Below, piece by piece: positions 1-8,439 of a stretch of DNA of 64,000 nt. The DNA comes from Sphingomonas sp. GM_Shp_1 (GTDB lineage Bacteria; Pseudomonadota; Alphaproteobacteria; Sphingomonadales; Sphingomonadaceae), in NCBI RefSeq assembly GCF_026540895.1, contig NZ_JALNUR010000002.1, positions 1 to 64,000 of the forward strand. The letters are read 5' to 3'. Made by a program: the position numbers and the translations under genes. Under the pieces are notes generated by a model, which had not been told where the DNA came from, did no database searches, and saw nothing but the letters and a program-made list of their open reading frames with translations. Numbering within the stretch: position 1 is the stretch's first letter; each line of letters starts with the position of its first letter.

Positions 1-1025
1 GCGCGCTGATCGCTTTGCTGGTCATCGGCGGGGTCGCGGCGGTGCTGGCGGCGTGGCGGCTGCCGCCCTTCGCGACCGATCGCCAGTCGACCGACAATGC
101 CTATGTGCGCGGGCGGACCACCGTGATCGCGCCGCAGGTCAGCGGCTATGTCACCGCCGTGCTGGTCAAGGATTTCGAGACGGTCCGCGCCGGACAGCCC
201 CTCGTCCGCATCGACGACCGCATCTATCGCCAGCGCGTCGATCAGGCGACCGCGCAGGTCGAGGCGCAGGCGGCGACGCTGGCGAACAGCCGACAGGCCG
301 CCGCCTCGCGCACCGCCAGCCTCGCCGCGCAGGACGCCGCCGTCGCCAATGCCGAGGCGCAATTGATGCGGGCGCGGGCCGACATGGCGCGGGTCGACGA
401 CCTGGTCACCGACGGATCGGTGTCCTTACGCGAACGCGACCAGACGTTGGCCACACTGCGTCAGGCGCAGGCCGCGCTCCGCCAGGCCCAGGCCGCGCGC
501 GAGATCGCCCGGCAGGATATCCGCACCGTCCAAGTCGGGCGCGGCGGCCAGCAGGCGGGCGTCTCGGGCGCGGAGGCCGCACGGCGGCTGGCGCAGATCG
601 ACCTCGCCAACACCGTCATCCGCGCGCCGGAGGATGGTCGCTTGTCCGAAGTCGGCGTGCGGCTTGGCCAATATGTGACGGCGGGATCGCAGTTGATGTT
701 CCTGGTGCCGCCCGAAACCTGGGTCATCGCCAATTTCAAGGAAGCCCAGACCGCACGCATGGCCGTGGGCCAGCCCGCCAGCTTCACCGTTGACGGGCTG
801 AACAATGCCCGGCTGAAGGGCCATGTCGAGCGGATCTCCCCCGCCGCCGGTTCGGAATTCGCGGTGCTCAAGTCCGACAACGCCACCGGCAACTTCACCA
901 AGGTGCCGCAGCGTATCGCAGTGCGCATCCGCGTCGATCCGGGCCAGCCGCTCAGCCAGCGCCTGCGCCCCGGCATGTCGGTACAGGCCAGCGTCGACAC
1001 CTCGGGCGGGCCGAGCGTGCGATGA
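1..1025 (+). CDS. HlyD/EmrA-family efflux periplasmic adaptor, 5' end outside window
   Basis: This is the membrane-fusion adaptor of a drug-efflux pump, linking an inner-membrane transporter to an outer-membrane channel. The reading frame is already open at base 3, so the start and part of the membrane anchor lie upstream. The visible N-terminus is the hydrophobic anchor (ALIALLVIGGVAAVLAAW). A biotinyl-lipoyl half-motif follows (NAYVRGRTTVIAPQVSGYV), then a long Ala/Gln/Arg-rich coiled-coil hairpin, the second lipoyl half (NTVIRAPEDGRL) and a beta-barrel domain ending near GMSVQASVDT. Its stop overlaps the start of the NodT-type channel gene by ATGA, so the two are co-translated. The inner-membrane partner, probably a DHA2-type MFS protein, is not in the window. 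The family call is firm; the substrate is unknown. Confidence 0.9.
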   Translation, partial: ALIALLVIGGVAAVLAAWRLPPFATDRQSTDNAYVRGRTTVIAPQVSGYVTAVLVKDFETVRAGQPLVRIDDRIYRQRVDQATAQVEAQAATLANSRQAAASRTASLAAQDAAVANAEAQLMRARADMARVDDLVTDGSVSLRERDQTLATLRQAQAALRQAQAAREIARQDIRTVQVGRGGQQAGVSGAEAARRLAQIDLANTVIRAPEDGRLSEVGVRLGQYVTAGSQLMFLVPPETWVIANFKEAQTARMAVGQPASFTVDGLNNARLKGHVERISPAAGSEFAVLKSDNATGNFTKVPQRIAVRIRVDPGQPLSQRLRPGMSVQASVDTSGGPSVR

Positions 1026-2413
1026 GGCGCGGCATCGCCCTTCCCCTCGCCGCCGCGCTGCTATTGTCGGGGTGCATCGGCCCGCGTCCGGAGCGCCCCG
1101 CCGATACCGCCGTGGTGCCGCCCCCCGCCTGGCGCACCTCGCTGGGCCCGGGCAGCCCGATCGCCGCCGACTGGTGGCAGGCCTTCGGCGACCCACAACT
1201 GACCGCGCTGGTCGCACGCGGGCTGGCGGACAGCCCCGATCTGGGCAGCGCCGCCGCGCGGGTGGAGGAGGCGCGTGCCCAGGAACGGCTCGCCCGCGCG
1301 CAACTGTCGCCGAACGTCACGGCGGGCCTGCCGCTGACCGAGGGGCGCACGGTCACCGCCTTCGGCACCGGGCTCGACCAGTTCGGGTCGCAGCCGGTCG
1401 TGCAGGCCAGCTATGACTTCGACCTGTTCGGCCGGTTGCGCAACGCCCGCGCCGCCGCGCGCGCGCAATTGCTGGCGACCGAGGCGGCGCGCGACACCGT
1501 CCGCCTCGCCATCGCCGCCGGGGTGGCGAGCGGCTATGTCACCTTGCGCGCGCTCGACCACCGGCTGCACATCGCCGAGGAGACGCTGGCCGCACGCGCC
1601 GACGCGCTGCGCATCGCGCGGCGGCGGGCGACGACGGGCTATACCTCGAACCTGGAACTGCGGCAGGCGGAGGGTGAATATCGCGCGACCGAACAACTGG
1701 TCGCCGCCGCCCGGCTGGCGGTGACGCGGCAGGAAAACGCGCTCAGCGTCCTTGTCGGCGGCACGCCCGGCCCGATCCCGCGCGGGTTGCCCATTGACCG
1801 GCTGGTCCGTCCCGCCATCCCCGACGGCCTGCCCGCCGACCTGCTGCGCCGCCGACCCGATCTGTTCCAGGCGGAACAGGCACTGGTCGCCGCCGACCGA
1901 TCGCTCGACAGCGCGCGCGCGGCGATGCTGCCCAGCCTGGGGCTGACCGGTTCGGCGGGCGTGGTGCTGTCGAGTGCGCTGGCCGATCCGATCACCATCT
2001 TCTCGATCGGGGGCAGCGTGCTCGCGCCCATTTTCGACGCGGGGCGACTGCGTGCCCAGGCCGATGCCAGCGTGGCGCGGCGCGATCAGGCCGCCTATGC
2101 CTATCGCCGCACCGCGCTGACCGCCTTTCGCGAGGTGGACGACAGCCTCGCCTCGGTCCGGCGCTCGGGCGAGCAGGCGGTGGCGCTCGCCGGGCAGCGC
2201 GCGGCGCAGGCGGACGCCCTGCGGATCGCCTCCAACCGGTACCGCGCGGGCTATTCCTCGTATCTCGAACAGCTCGATGCGCAGCGCGGGCTGCTCTCCG
2301 CCGAACTGGCGCTGGCGGAGGCGCAGGCCAATCAACTGACCGCCTATATCAGCCTCTATCAGGCGATGGGCGGCGGCTGGTCCCCCGATGCGATCCGGGC
2401 CACCGCGCGATAG
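1022..2413 (+). CDS. NodT/OprM-family outer-membrane efflux lipoprotein
   Basis: This is the outer-membrane channel subunit of a tripartite efflux system (TolC superfamily, NodT type). The 463-residue protein starts with a lipoprotein signal peptide whose lipobox is LSGC, giving a lipidated Cys at about residue 18. Two repeated OEP domains follow: long amphipathic helices rich in Ala, Arg and Gln, with the family motif YDFDLFGRLRNARAAARAQ in the first half and the related FDAGRLRAQADASVARRDQ in the second. The length is normal for the family. It begins inside the stop codon of the adaptor gene (ATGA), so the pair is one operon. No terminator is visible just after it; a 115-bp gap precedes ohr. 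Confidence 0.92.
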   Translation: MRRGIALPLAAALLLSGCIGPRPERPADTAVVPPPAWRTSLGPGSPIAADWWQAFGDPQLTALVARGLADSPDLGSAAARVEEARAQERLARAQLSPNVTAGLPLTEGRTVTAFGTGLDQFGSQPVVQASYDFDLFGRLRNARAAARAQLLATEAARDTVRLAIAAGVASGYVTLRALDHRLHIAEETLAARADALRIARRRATTGYTSNLELRQAEGEYRATEQLVAAARLAVTRQENALSVLVGGTPGPIPRGLPIDRLVRPAIPDGLPADLLRRRPDLFQAEQALVAADRSLDSARAAMLPSLGLTGSAGVVLSSALADPITIFSIGGSVLAPIFDAGRLRAQADASVARRDQAAYAYRRTALTAFREVDDSLASVRRSGEQAVALAGQRAAQADALRIASNRYRAGYSSYLEQLDAQRGLLSAELALAEAQANQLTAYISLYQAMGGGWSPDAIRATAR

Positions 2414-2530
2414 GTCGCAGCGCAAGGTACGATCGCCGCAATCGCTTTCAGAGACGAACAGGAATCATGGAACGCGAGGACGCTCCGCGCGCTAAGGCCA
2501 GCGAACCGATTCACCATTGGGAGCACCGTG

Positions 2531-2956
2531 ATGGGCGTGAATGTGATCTACAAGACCAAGGCCACCGCGACGGGCGGCCGTGACGGCGCGGCGCGGTCCG
2601 AGGACGGCTCGGTCGACGTCAAGCTGGTGGTTCCGAAAGAAATGGGCGGACCGGGCGGCGACGGCGCCAATCCGGAAAAGCTGTTCGCCGCCGGTTACTC
2701 CGCCTGTTTCCTGGGCGCGATGAAGGCGGTGTCGGGCAAGGAAGGGGTGAAGGTGCCGCAGGACGCGACCGTTACCGCCGAGGTCGGCTTCGGCCCGCGT
2801 GAGGAAGGCGGCTATGGCATCACCGTCGACCTGCTGGTCGACCTGCCCGGCGTCGATCGCGCGGATGGGGAACGCCTGATGCATGCCGCGCATCAGGTCT
2901 GCCCCTATTCCAACGCGACCCGTAATAATGTGGATGTCGGCCTGACGCTCGCCTGA
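2531..2956 (+). CDS. ohr: Organic hydroperoxide resistance protein (Ohr/OsmC family)
   Basis: Ohr is a cytoplasmic thiol peroxidase that reduces organic and fatty-acid hydroperoxides, recharged by lipoylated proteins in characterised members. The 141-residue product has the family layout. The peroxidatic Cys lies in GYSACF (about residue 59) and the second Cys in [11 protein letters not shown] (about residue 123). The N-terminal strand motif [13 protein letters not shown] is typical. A GTG lies one codon upstream, but ATG is the more likely start. No OhrR-type MarR repressor is adjacent. The gene is monocistronic: a strong intrinsic terminator follows within 25 bp. Confidence 0.93.
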   Translation: MGVNVIYKTKATATGGRDGAARSEDGSVDVKLVVPKEMGGPGGDGANPEKLFAAGYSACFLGAMKAVSGKEGVKVPQDATVTAEVGFGPREEGGYGITVDLLVDLPGVDRADGERLMHAAHQVCPYSNATRNNVDVGLTLA

Positions 2957-2978
2957 GGCCCCGCCATTCCCTATCCAG

Positions 2979-3011
2979 AGCCCCCCGCCCGTCACACAGG
3001 CGGGGGGCTTT
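2979..3011 (+). terminator. Rho-independent terminator of ohr
   Basis: A perfect 11-bp stem (AGCCCCCCGCC / GGCGGGGGGCT) with a 9-base loop is followed by a short T run. It lies 22 bp after the ohr stop and just before the glyoxalase ribosome-binding site. Confidence 0.85.
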
Positions 3012-3030
3012 GCCGTTCCGAAGGACCCTG

Positions 3031-3546
3031 ATGATGACCCGCCCCACCGGCACCGAAAGCTTCGCGCTCAACCAGACGATGCTGCGCATCCGCGATCCCC
3101 AGCCTTCGCTCGCCTTCTACCAGGAGGTGATGGGCATGACGCTGCTCCAGAAGCTGGACTTCGAGGAGATGCGCTTCTCGCTCTACTTCCTCGCCTATCT
3201 CGGCGAGGGAGAGGCGATCCCCGAAGACCCGGCCGAGCGCGCCCGCTTCATCTTCAATCGCGAGACCACGCTGGAGCTCACCCATAATTGGGGCACCGAG
3301 TCGGACCCGGACTTCAAGGGCTATCATGACGGCAATAGCGAGCCGCGCGGTTTCGGCCATATCGGGATCAGCGTCGCCAACGTGGCGGAGGCCTGTGCGC
3401 GGTTCGAGACGCTGGGCGTGCCCTTCAAGAAGCGGCCCCAGGACGGCAAGATGAAGGACATCGCCTTCATCACCGATCCCGACGGCTATTGGATCGAAAT
3501 CCTGTCGGCGGGCGGCATGGCGGACAGCATCAGCGCCGGCGGCTGA
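3031..3546 (+). CDS. gloA: Lactoylglutathione lyase (glyoxalase I)
   Basis: Glyoxalase I isomerises the methylglyoxal-glutathione hemithioacetal to S-lactoylglutathione in the cytosol. The 171-residue protein is a vicinal-oxygen-chelate fold with metal ligands visible in order: Gln in FALNQTM, Glu in TLELTHNWG, His in GFGHIGI and Glu in YWIEIL. The Gln-Glu-His-Glu set and the long middle segment ([16 protein letters not shown]) match the longer, zinc-type glyoxalase I of eukaryotes and some proteobacteria rather than the short E. coli nickel type. Two ATG codons occur in tandem; AAGGA about 8 bases upstream supports a start here. An in-frame TTG further upstream lies inside the preceding terminator and was rejected. 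Confidence 0.92.
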   Translation: MMTRPTGTESFALNQTMLRIRDPQPSLAFYQEVMGMTLLQKLDFEEMRFSLYFLAYLGEGEAIPEDPAERARFIFNRETTLELTHNWGTESDPDFKGYHDGNSEPRGFGHIGISVANVAEACARFETLGVPFKKRPQDGKMKDIAFITDPDGYWIEILSAGGMADSISAGG

Positions 3547-3552
3547 CCCGGA

Positions 3553-4050
3553 TCACAGCGCTGCGCGCGGCTGGTCGCGCAGCGTCATCCGCTCGATCAG
3601 CGGACGCAGCGAGGTCAGCCATTGCCGCACCCCCTCGCGCGTCTGCTCGCTCAGGCTGAGCAGCGCCAGGCGCCGGTCGGTCGGATGCGGCGCGCTTTCG
3701 AACATGCCCAGCGACACCAGCATATTGATCCAGCGAACCGCCGTGGTGCGCGGCACGCCCGATGCGCGGTAGCAGGCGCTGGTTTCCACCGGTCGTCCCG
3801 CCTCTTCCTCCAGGAAGACGAAGAGCAGCATGTCGAATGCCGGATCGGCGAACAGGCTGGCGTCGAAAAATCGGCCGATCCCCTCACGCGCGGAACGGAC
3901 CACCCGGCCGATATCCGCCGGGGCTATCCGCGCCTCGTTCTCGCTGCGCACCAGCGATTCGACCAGGGCCAGTTCGTCGCGTATCCGACGAAGCCGGTCA
4001 TCGATCCCCGTCGGTTCGGCGTCCACCCCTGCATCGTAGTGGTCATCCAT
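3553..4050 (-). CDS. MarR-like winged-helix transcriptional regulator
   Basis: This DNA-binding regulator of about 165 residues has a C-terminal winged helix. The helix region reads YRASGVPRTTAVRWINMLVSLG, and the wing carries the MarR-type DRRLALLSLS motif. A short N-terminal coiled region precedes it. It is clearly paralogous to the C-terminal half of the regulator at 39.6-40.5 kb: FFDASLFADPAFDMLL here aligns with FFGSGLFEEPAWDMLL there, and PTTALRWI-like helices and DRR(L/R)A(L/F) wings recur. I chose ATG at 4050 because a GGAG-rich site precedes it; in-frame GTG/ATG codons at 4080 and 4071 are possible. The gene is convergent with gloA, 6 bp from its stop. The target is unknown. Confidence 0.8.
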   Translation of the reverse strand: MDDHYDAGVDAEPTGIDDRLRRIRDELALVESLVRSENEARIAPADIGRVVRSAREGIGRFFDASLFADPAFDMLLFVFLEEEAGRPVETSACYRASGVPRTTAVRWINMLVSLGMFESAPHPTDRRLALLSLSEQTREGVRQWLTSLRPLIERMTLRDQPRAAL

Positions 4051-4265
4051 GACCTCCACTCTCCGACCCATTTTTCGCACCCCATCGTCCGAGATCGTGC
4101 GGCTCTACGACATATGGACCGGTATTCCGGTTCCGCTGCGTCGCCGCAATTCACCAAATCAACCTGATGACGGCAAAATTAGAGTAGGTTAACCAAAAAC
4201 TTAACCTTCCGATCCGAAAACGCTCCCGAAATGGACTATTATTCGCGGCGAGAGATCGGCGGGGA

Positions 4266-7163
4266 TCAGAAGAAGAGTTTGCGGATCGACAAGCGGACGG
4301 TGCGACCGAGCGGATCGAGATAGCCGGGCTGATAACCGATCGGAACCGTGCCCGCGCCGTCGGTCACCCGCTGCCGCTGGTTGAACAGATTGTCGACCGA
4401 CAGGCTGATCCGCGTTCCCCGGACCCAGGGATGCGCGCGGACCAGGTCCAGCCGCTGCCCCAGATCGGCGAACAGGCGGAAATCGACCGTCGCCAGACTG
4501 CTGAAATCGAGCGCCTGCGGATTGGCGGGGGTGCCGCCATTGACCCGCGTCGCGCTCTGCCAATTGCCCGAGAAGCGCACGCCGATGCCATTGTTGGAAT
4601 AGCCCGCCTGCGCCTCGACCTGATGGCGCGAGGTGCCGCCGCTCGACCCGATCGCATCGCCGCGCAGCAGGTCGAGCACGGGGCCGCCGTCCGCCACGGT
4701 CACCCGATCGGTGAAGGTCCATGTGTGGTAGAGCGCGAACTGCATCCGCCCGCCGCCGCCGCCACGACCACCGCCGAAGCCGCCGCCCCGGAAACCGCCG
4801 CCGCCCGGACCACCGGGGCCGCCCGGCCCGCCCTGTGGCCCCGGACCGTCCGGCCCGCCGGGGCCACCCGGTGCCGCGTTGGCCGTCCTGGGTGCGCCGC
4901 CGGGCGCGCCCGGGCCTTCGCCACGTGGCCCCTCGCCCCCCGGCCCTTCGCCGCGCGGGCCCCGCCCGCCGGGGAAGCTCATCCCGGCAAAGGGATTGGG
5001 GCCGGTACCGGCGCGGAACGCCTCCAGTTCCTTCTGGATCTTCGACTTGATGGGGCGCGAAAAATTGATGCCCCAGCGCAGTTGCGAACGCTCGGTCCGG
5101 GCGAAGTTGATCGGGCGGGAATCGACGCGCAGCAGATTGCCCGAGGCGTCGCGCGAGAAGCGGTCCGGGAACGCCGCCTCGATCGCCGCGGTCGGCGTCG
5201 GGAAGGAGGCGATCGGATCGTCGGTGTCGATGCGGTAGTAATTGGCGGTCAGGTTGATGTCCCGCTCGCGCCACGGCTTCAGGGTCAGGCCCAGCTTCAT
5301 GACATGGCGGTTGTCCGCGACCAGCGCCGGATTGCCGCCGGTCACCGCCGTGATCGTCGCGGTCGTGCCGCTGACATAGTCGAACAGGCGGACATTGGGC
5401 GTGGTGATCGTCGGATTGCCCAGTTGCTGCGCGGTGGGGGCATCCTCCTGATCGGTCCAGGAGGCGATGAAGCGCACGCCCTCCAGCGGATTCCAGTTCG
5501 CTCCGTAACCGACCGTGGTCAGCGTGCCGAAGTCCGACAGATGGTCCGCGCCGACATTGAGGTTCAGCGACAGGTTGCCGATCGCCCCCAGCACCTGGCG
5601 GTCACGATTGGCGATCGGCAGGTCCAGATTGACCTGGCCGTTGACGATGTCGCGCGACACGTCCCCGGTCTGGACCAGCCCGAACCGGGTCGAGCGGCTG
5701 GAGAAATCGGTCGTCTGCCCGCCCAGCTTGACGCTGGCCTGCACATCGCCCGCCGGCAGCGCGAAGACGCGACCGTTGAGCAGCGCGTCGACTTCGCCCG
5801 ATGACGAGGTCGACCGCGCGAAATTGCGCGCGGCCAGCCCCAGCCCGCTCAGCGGACCATAGGGATTGGCGGTCGGATCGCCCGCATTCAGCCGTGCCTG
5901 CAAATCGGTCACGTCCAGCCCGGTATCGGTCGCCACCCGGCTCTCGGCCCGGTCATAGGCCCCGGTCAGCGACCAGCGCCACTTGCCGATATCGCCGTTG
6001 AACGCGGTGCCCAGATGCGCGGTCAGCCCGGTGTTGTTCTGCACGAGCGGGCCATAGGCATCGCTGAGCCGCGCGACCGTCGCGCTGGTCGTAAAGGGCG
6101 AATAGGGATTGCCCGCAGGAACCACCAGATTGGCCGAGGGCAGGCCGTTCCAGCTATTACTCTGCGTCGTCTGCACCTCGGCATTGAACGAGGCGGACAC
6201 CTTGTCGAAGATGTTGCGCGCATAGACGATATTGGCGTCCCATTGCCGCTGCGCCGATTGCAGCGTGCGATAGGGGGTGACGTCGGTGCTGGTCGCCGGG
6301 CTGCCTGCCAGTTGGGCGAGGCCGGGCGCGGCGGTCAGGCCGGTGGGCAGCCCGACCACGCTGGGGCTGGTGCCGGTCAGCGCCGCGAGGCCCGGATCGG
6401 CGGTAACGATATTGCCGCCCAGCGAGGCGTTGGACGAGGGCGCGACGATCCCCCGCTCCGCCTCGGTCAGGCGCGAGGTTTCGGAATAGTCGGTGTGGAT
6501 GCTCAGCCGCGTGTCGCGCCGAATCTGCAACTGGTCGAGCCGAAGCTGACCCATCGCCGAGCCCCCTTGCGTCGGCACCTTGCCGATCGCCTCGACCGCC
6601 AGCGAGCGGAAGCGTGGGCGCAGGACGAAATTGACCACCTTCTGATCGGCGCGATAGCCGTATTTCAGCGCGACTTCCTCAGGAAGGATGTCGACACGCA
6701 GGATCGCCTCGGTCGGCAGGTCGCGGATTTCCTGAAAGCCCGCGATGCGGCGACCGTTGAGCAGGATCACCGGCGATCCGCCACGCCCGCTGGTCGTCTG
6801 CGGCGCGAGTTCGGTCAGCAGGTCCGCGACGCTCGACACGCCATAGCTGCGGATATCGGCGGGGCCGAGTTGCTGGTCGGGCGGGATATCGCCGGGCACC
6901 TTGCCGGGTTCGCGGCGGGCGGTGACGACGACATCGCCTTCCTCCGCGCCCTCATCCTCCGCGTCCGGGTCGGAATGGGTGGGAGCGGCAGTGGAGGGAG
7001 CGGCGGGCGTCTGCTGCGGCGGGGCGGCGGCGGTCGCCGGAGCCGCAGCCGCGCCATCGGTGCCGGCGGGCGTTTGCGGCGCGGCCGGGGACGTGGTCGT
7101 CACCTGCGCCTGCGCGATCGCCGGCATCGCACTCGCCAGCATCAAACCCGCCCATAGCCGCAT
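4266..7163 (-). CDS. TonB-dependent receptor with a Gly/Pro-rich insert
   Basis: This is an outer-membrane TonB-dependent transporter of 965 residues. A signal peptide ends near AQAQV. An Ala/Pro-rich linker follows, then a TonB-box-like DVVVTARR (about residues 78-85) and a plug domain of the type with GRRIAGFQEIRDLP and EEVALKYGYRADQKVVNFVLR-like sequence. The rest is a beta-barrel ending in RLSIRKLFF with a terminal aromatic. About residues 725-810 (roughly bases 4743-4990) form a low-complexity stretch of GPGGP, RGEGP and GGGRGG repeats, flanked by normal barrel strands (INFSRPIK before, MQFALYHTW after). The insert should form a flexible extracellular loop or a periplasmic turn. The substrate is unknown. 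Closely spaced CAAATGT repeats lie upstream. Confidence 0.9.
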   Translation of the reverse strand: MRLWAGLMLASAMPAIAQAQVTTTSPAAPQTPAGTDGAAAAPATAAAPPQQTPAAPSTAAPTHSDPDAEDEGAEEGDVVVTARREPGKVPGDIPPDQQLGPADIRSYGVSSVADLLTELAPQTTSGRGGSPVILLNGRRIAGFQEIRDLPTEAILRVDILPEEVALKYGYRADQKVVNFVLRPRFRSLAVEAIGKVPTQGGSAMGQLRLDQLQIRRDTRLSIHTDYSETSRLTEAERGIVAPSSNASLGGNIVTADPGLAALTGTSPSVVGLPTGLTAAPGLAQLAGSPATSTDVTPYRTLQSAQRQWDANIVYARNIFDKVSASFNAEVQTTQSNSWNGLPSANLVVPAGNPYSPFTTSATVARLSDAYGPLVQNNTGLTAHLGTAFNGDIGKWRWSLTGAYDRAESRVATDTGLDVTDLQARLNAGDPTANPYGPLSGLGLAARNFARSTSSSGEVDALLNGRVFALPAGDVQASVKLGGQTTDFSSRSTRFGLVQTGDVSRDIVNGQVNLDLPIANRDRQVLGAIGNLSLNLNVGADHLSDFGTLTTVGYGANWNPLEGVRFIASWTDQEDAPTAQQLGNPTITTPNVRLFDYVSGTTATITAVTGGNPALVADNRHVMKLGLTLKPWRERDINLTANYYRIDTDDPIASFPTPTAAIEAAFPDRFSRDASGNLLRVDSRPINFARTERSQLRWGINFSRPIKSKIQKELEAFRAGTGPNPFAGMSFPGGRGPRGEGPGGEGPRGEGPGAPGGAPRTANAAPGGPGGPDGPGPQGGPGGPGGPGGGGFRGGGFGGGRGGGGGRMQFALYHTWTFTDRVTVADGGPVLDLLRGDAIGSSGGTSRHQVEAQAGYSNNGIGVRFSGNWQSATRVNGGTPANPQALDFSSLATVDFRLFADLGQRLDLVRAHPWVRGTRISLSVDNLFNQRQRVTDGAGTVPIGYQPGYLDPLGRTVRLSIRKLFF

Positions 7164-7207
7164 CGATCGTCCCTCTTCCCACTCTTCGGGTTTCGGGCGT
7201 TAGGACG

Positions 7208-7245
7208 CAAATGTCGCACAAATGTGCCGCGCGGGACGACATTTG
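7208..7245. promoter_or_regulatory. Candidate operator: CAAATGT direct and inverted repeats
   Basis: CAAATGTCG at 7208 is followed 11 bp later by a second CAAATGT (7219), and the inverted copy CGACATTTG lies at 7237-7245. The cluster sits 45-82 bp upstream of the receptor start at 7163. One-turn spacing plus a mirrored copy suggests a regulator-binding site over the receptor promoter. The regulator is not identifiable from sequence. Confidence 0.4.
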
Positions 7246-7272
7246 TCGCGGGAATGCGGGATGACGGTCATT

Positions 7273-7291
7273 CCTCCCCTGTCAGGGGAGG
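7273..7291. repeat. CCTCCCC/GGGGAGG palindrome downstream of fpr
   Basis: A near-perfect palindrome (CCTCCCCTG T CAGGGGAGG), the smallest unit of the intergenic repeat family found throughout the window. It lies 6 bp after the fpr stop and could act as an mRNA 3'-end hairpin. No T run follows on the fpr strand. Confidence 0.75.
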
Positions 7292-7297
7292 AAAAGC

Positions 7298-8110
7298 TCA
7301 GCCCGCGAACGCCTTTTCGATCACATAGGCGCCCGGCTGCGCGTTCGAGCCTTCGGGGAAGCCCATTTCCTCGAACTTGGCGCCCAGCGACTTGATCATC
7401 TCCATGCTGCCGCACATCATGATCCGGTCGGTTTCCGGGTTGAAGCCATGCGCGCTGGGGAGCCCGGCGAACAAGCGGCCATCGTCGATCAGCGCGTCGA
7501 TCCGGCCCGAGGTGTGGAAGGGCTCGCGCGTGACGGTCGGGACATAGTGGAACTTCTCCGCCGCGACATCGCCGACCAGGGGATCGTCGGCCAGCTTGCC
7601 CGCCAGCTCGTCATGGAAGGCCAGGTCGCTGACCCGGCGGACCGAGTGGACGATGATCACCTCGTCGAACATGTCGTAGATATCAGGATCGCGCGCGACC
7701 GACAGGAAGGGCGCCAGGCCCGTGCCCGTCGACAGCATGAATAGCCGCTTGCCGGGCAGCAGCGCGTCGGCGACCAGCGTACCGGTGGGCTTGCGGCCGA
7801 GATAGATCTGGTCGCCCGGCTGCACCTTTTGCAGCTTGCTGGTCAGCGGGCCGTCCTGGACCTTGATCGACAGAAAATCGAGCTTCTCGTCATAGGCCGG
7901 GCTCGCCACCGAATAGGCGCGGAGCAGCGGCTTGCCGTTGTCGCCCTGGAGGCCGATCATCACGAACTCGCCCGAACGAAAGCGGAAGCTGTCGGGGCGC
8001 GAGACCGAGAAGGAGAAGAGATGCTCGTTCCAGTGATGGACGCTCTGAACCGTCTCGACGCTCAGCGCGGTGGTCGGGGTCAGTTCGGGCAGGGCAGTAT
8101 CGGTCGACAA
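7298..8110 (-). CDS. fpr: Ferredoxin/flavodoxin--NADP(+) reductase
   Basis: Fpr is a cytoplasmic FAD enzyme moving electrons between NADPH and ferredoxin or flavodoxin, supporting Fe-S assembly, oxidative-stress defence and siderophore-iron reduction. The 270-residue protein shows the FAD-binding RAYSVASP motif (about residues 65-72), the NADP-site STGTGLAPF (about 131-139) and the bacterial-type C-terminus ending YVIEKAFAG. The start is TTG with AGGAG 9 bases upstream. It lies between two iron- or receptor-related units, which fits a role in iron metabolism, though Fpr also serves general redox functions. Confidence 0.93.
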   Translation of the reverse strand: MSTDTALPELTPTTALSVETVQSVHHWNEHLFSFSVSRPDSFRFRSGEFVMIGLQGDNGKPLLRAYSVASPAYDEKLDFLSIKVQDGPLTSKLQKVQPGDQIYLGRKPTGTLVADALLPGKRLFMLSTGTGLAPFLSVARDPDIYDMFDEVIIVHSVRRVSDLAFHDELAGKLADDPLVGDVAAEKFHYVPTVTREPFHTSGRIDALIDDGRLFAGLPSAHGFNPETDRIMMCGSMEMIKSLGAKFEEMGFPEGSNAQPGAYVIEKAFAG

Positions 8111-8195
8111 ACCTCAAAACTCCTTTGCGCCCCATGCCCGTCGATCGTTCGACGGGGCGGGCGGATACGTCATGTGCGAATGAATCGGGTGGCCC

Positions 8196-8360
8196 TTACC
8201 AAGAATAGCGCAGGCTGCCTACAAAGGTCCGCCATGCCCCATAATAGCAGCCGTTGTTGAAGAAGGGGCCGGTGACGGGCCGCGTAGCGAACCCGTCGGA
8301 CCGGAAGGCCGCCCTCCGGCGGGGCGGTCCGGCCATGGGCGCCGTGCGAAGGCGATGCAT
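8196..8360 (-). pseudogene. Deletion relic of a TonB-dependent (siderophore) receptor
   Basis: A 54-codon frame on the minus strand ends in a typical TonB-receptor C-terminus: GPFFNNGCYYGAWRTF, then GSLRYSW and TAA, with the terminal aromatic needed for barrel assembly. Upstream of about codon 24 the frame is not receptor-like (Arg/Pro-rich) and includes a strong GC hairpin at 8301-8332. It begins at an ATG directly after a Fur-box-like palindrome. The simplest reading is that a receptor gene lost nearly all of its signal, plug and barrel, leaving the promoter and the last ~30 codons. The position, divergent from a PepSY iron-uptake operon, is where a siderophore receptor is commonly found. 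A hydrophobic signal peptide is absent, so the product should not be functional. Confidence 0.7.
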
Positions 8361-8377
8361 AAATTTTCCCTCTGCTA

Positions 8378-8394
8378 TTGATAGTGACTCTCAA
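8378..8394. promoter_or_regulatory. Fur-box-like palindrome in divergent iron promoter
   Basis: TTGATAGTGACTCTCAA is a 17-bp palindrome with one mismatched pair around a central G, resembling the TGA/TCA-rich inverted repeats bound by Fur-family proteins. It lies between the relic receptor (start 8360) and the DUF3649-PepSY-DUF3325 operon (start 8440). It overlaps a possible -35 element (TTGATA) for the plus-strand operon. The identity is inferred from context and symmetry. Confidence 0.55.
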
Positions 8395-8439
8395 ATACTG
8401 CTAAGGGCCTGCCCGTGAATTGACAAGGGGTAAGCGCGG

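Noticed and set aside
4187..4206. CtrA-like binding site (TTAACC N6 TTAACC)
   Set aside because: Spacing between the TTAA halves is 8, not the usual 7. A similar N8 site at 44372-44387 has the same problem. Possible but too weak to list.
8170..8394. 74-codon minus-strand frame in the fpr to DUF3649 gap
   Set aside because: A different frame from the receptor relic; low-complexity translation with no similarity pattern.
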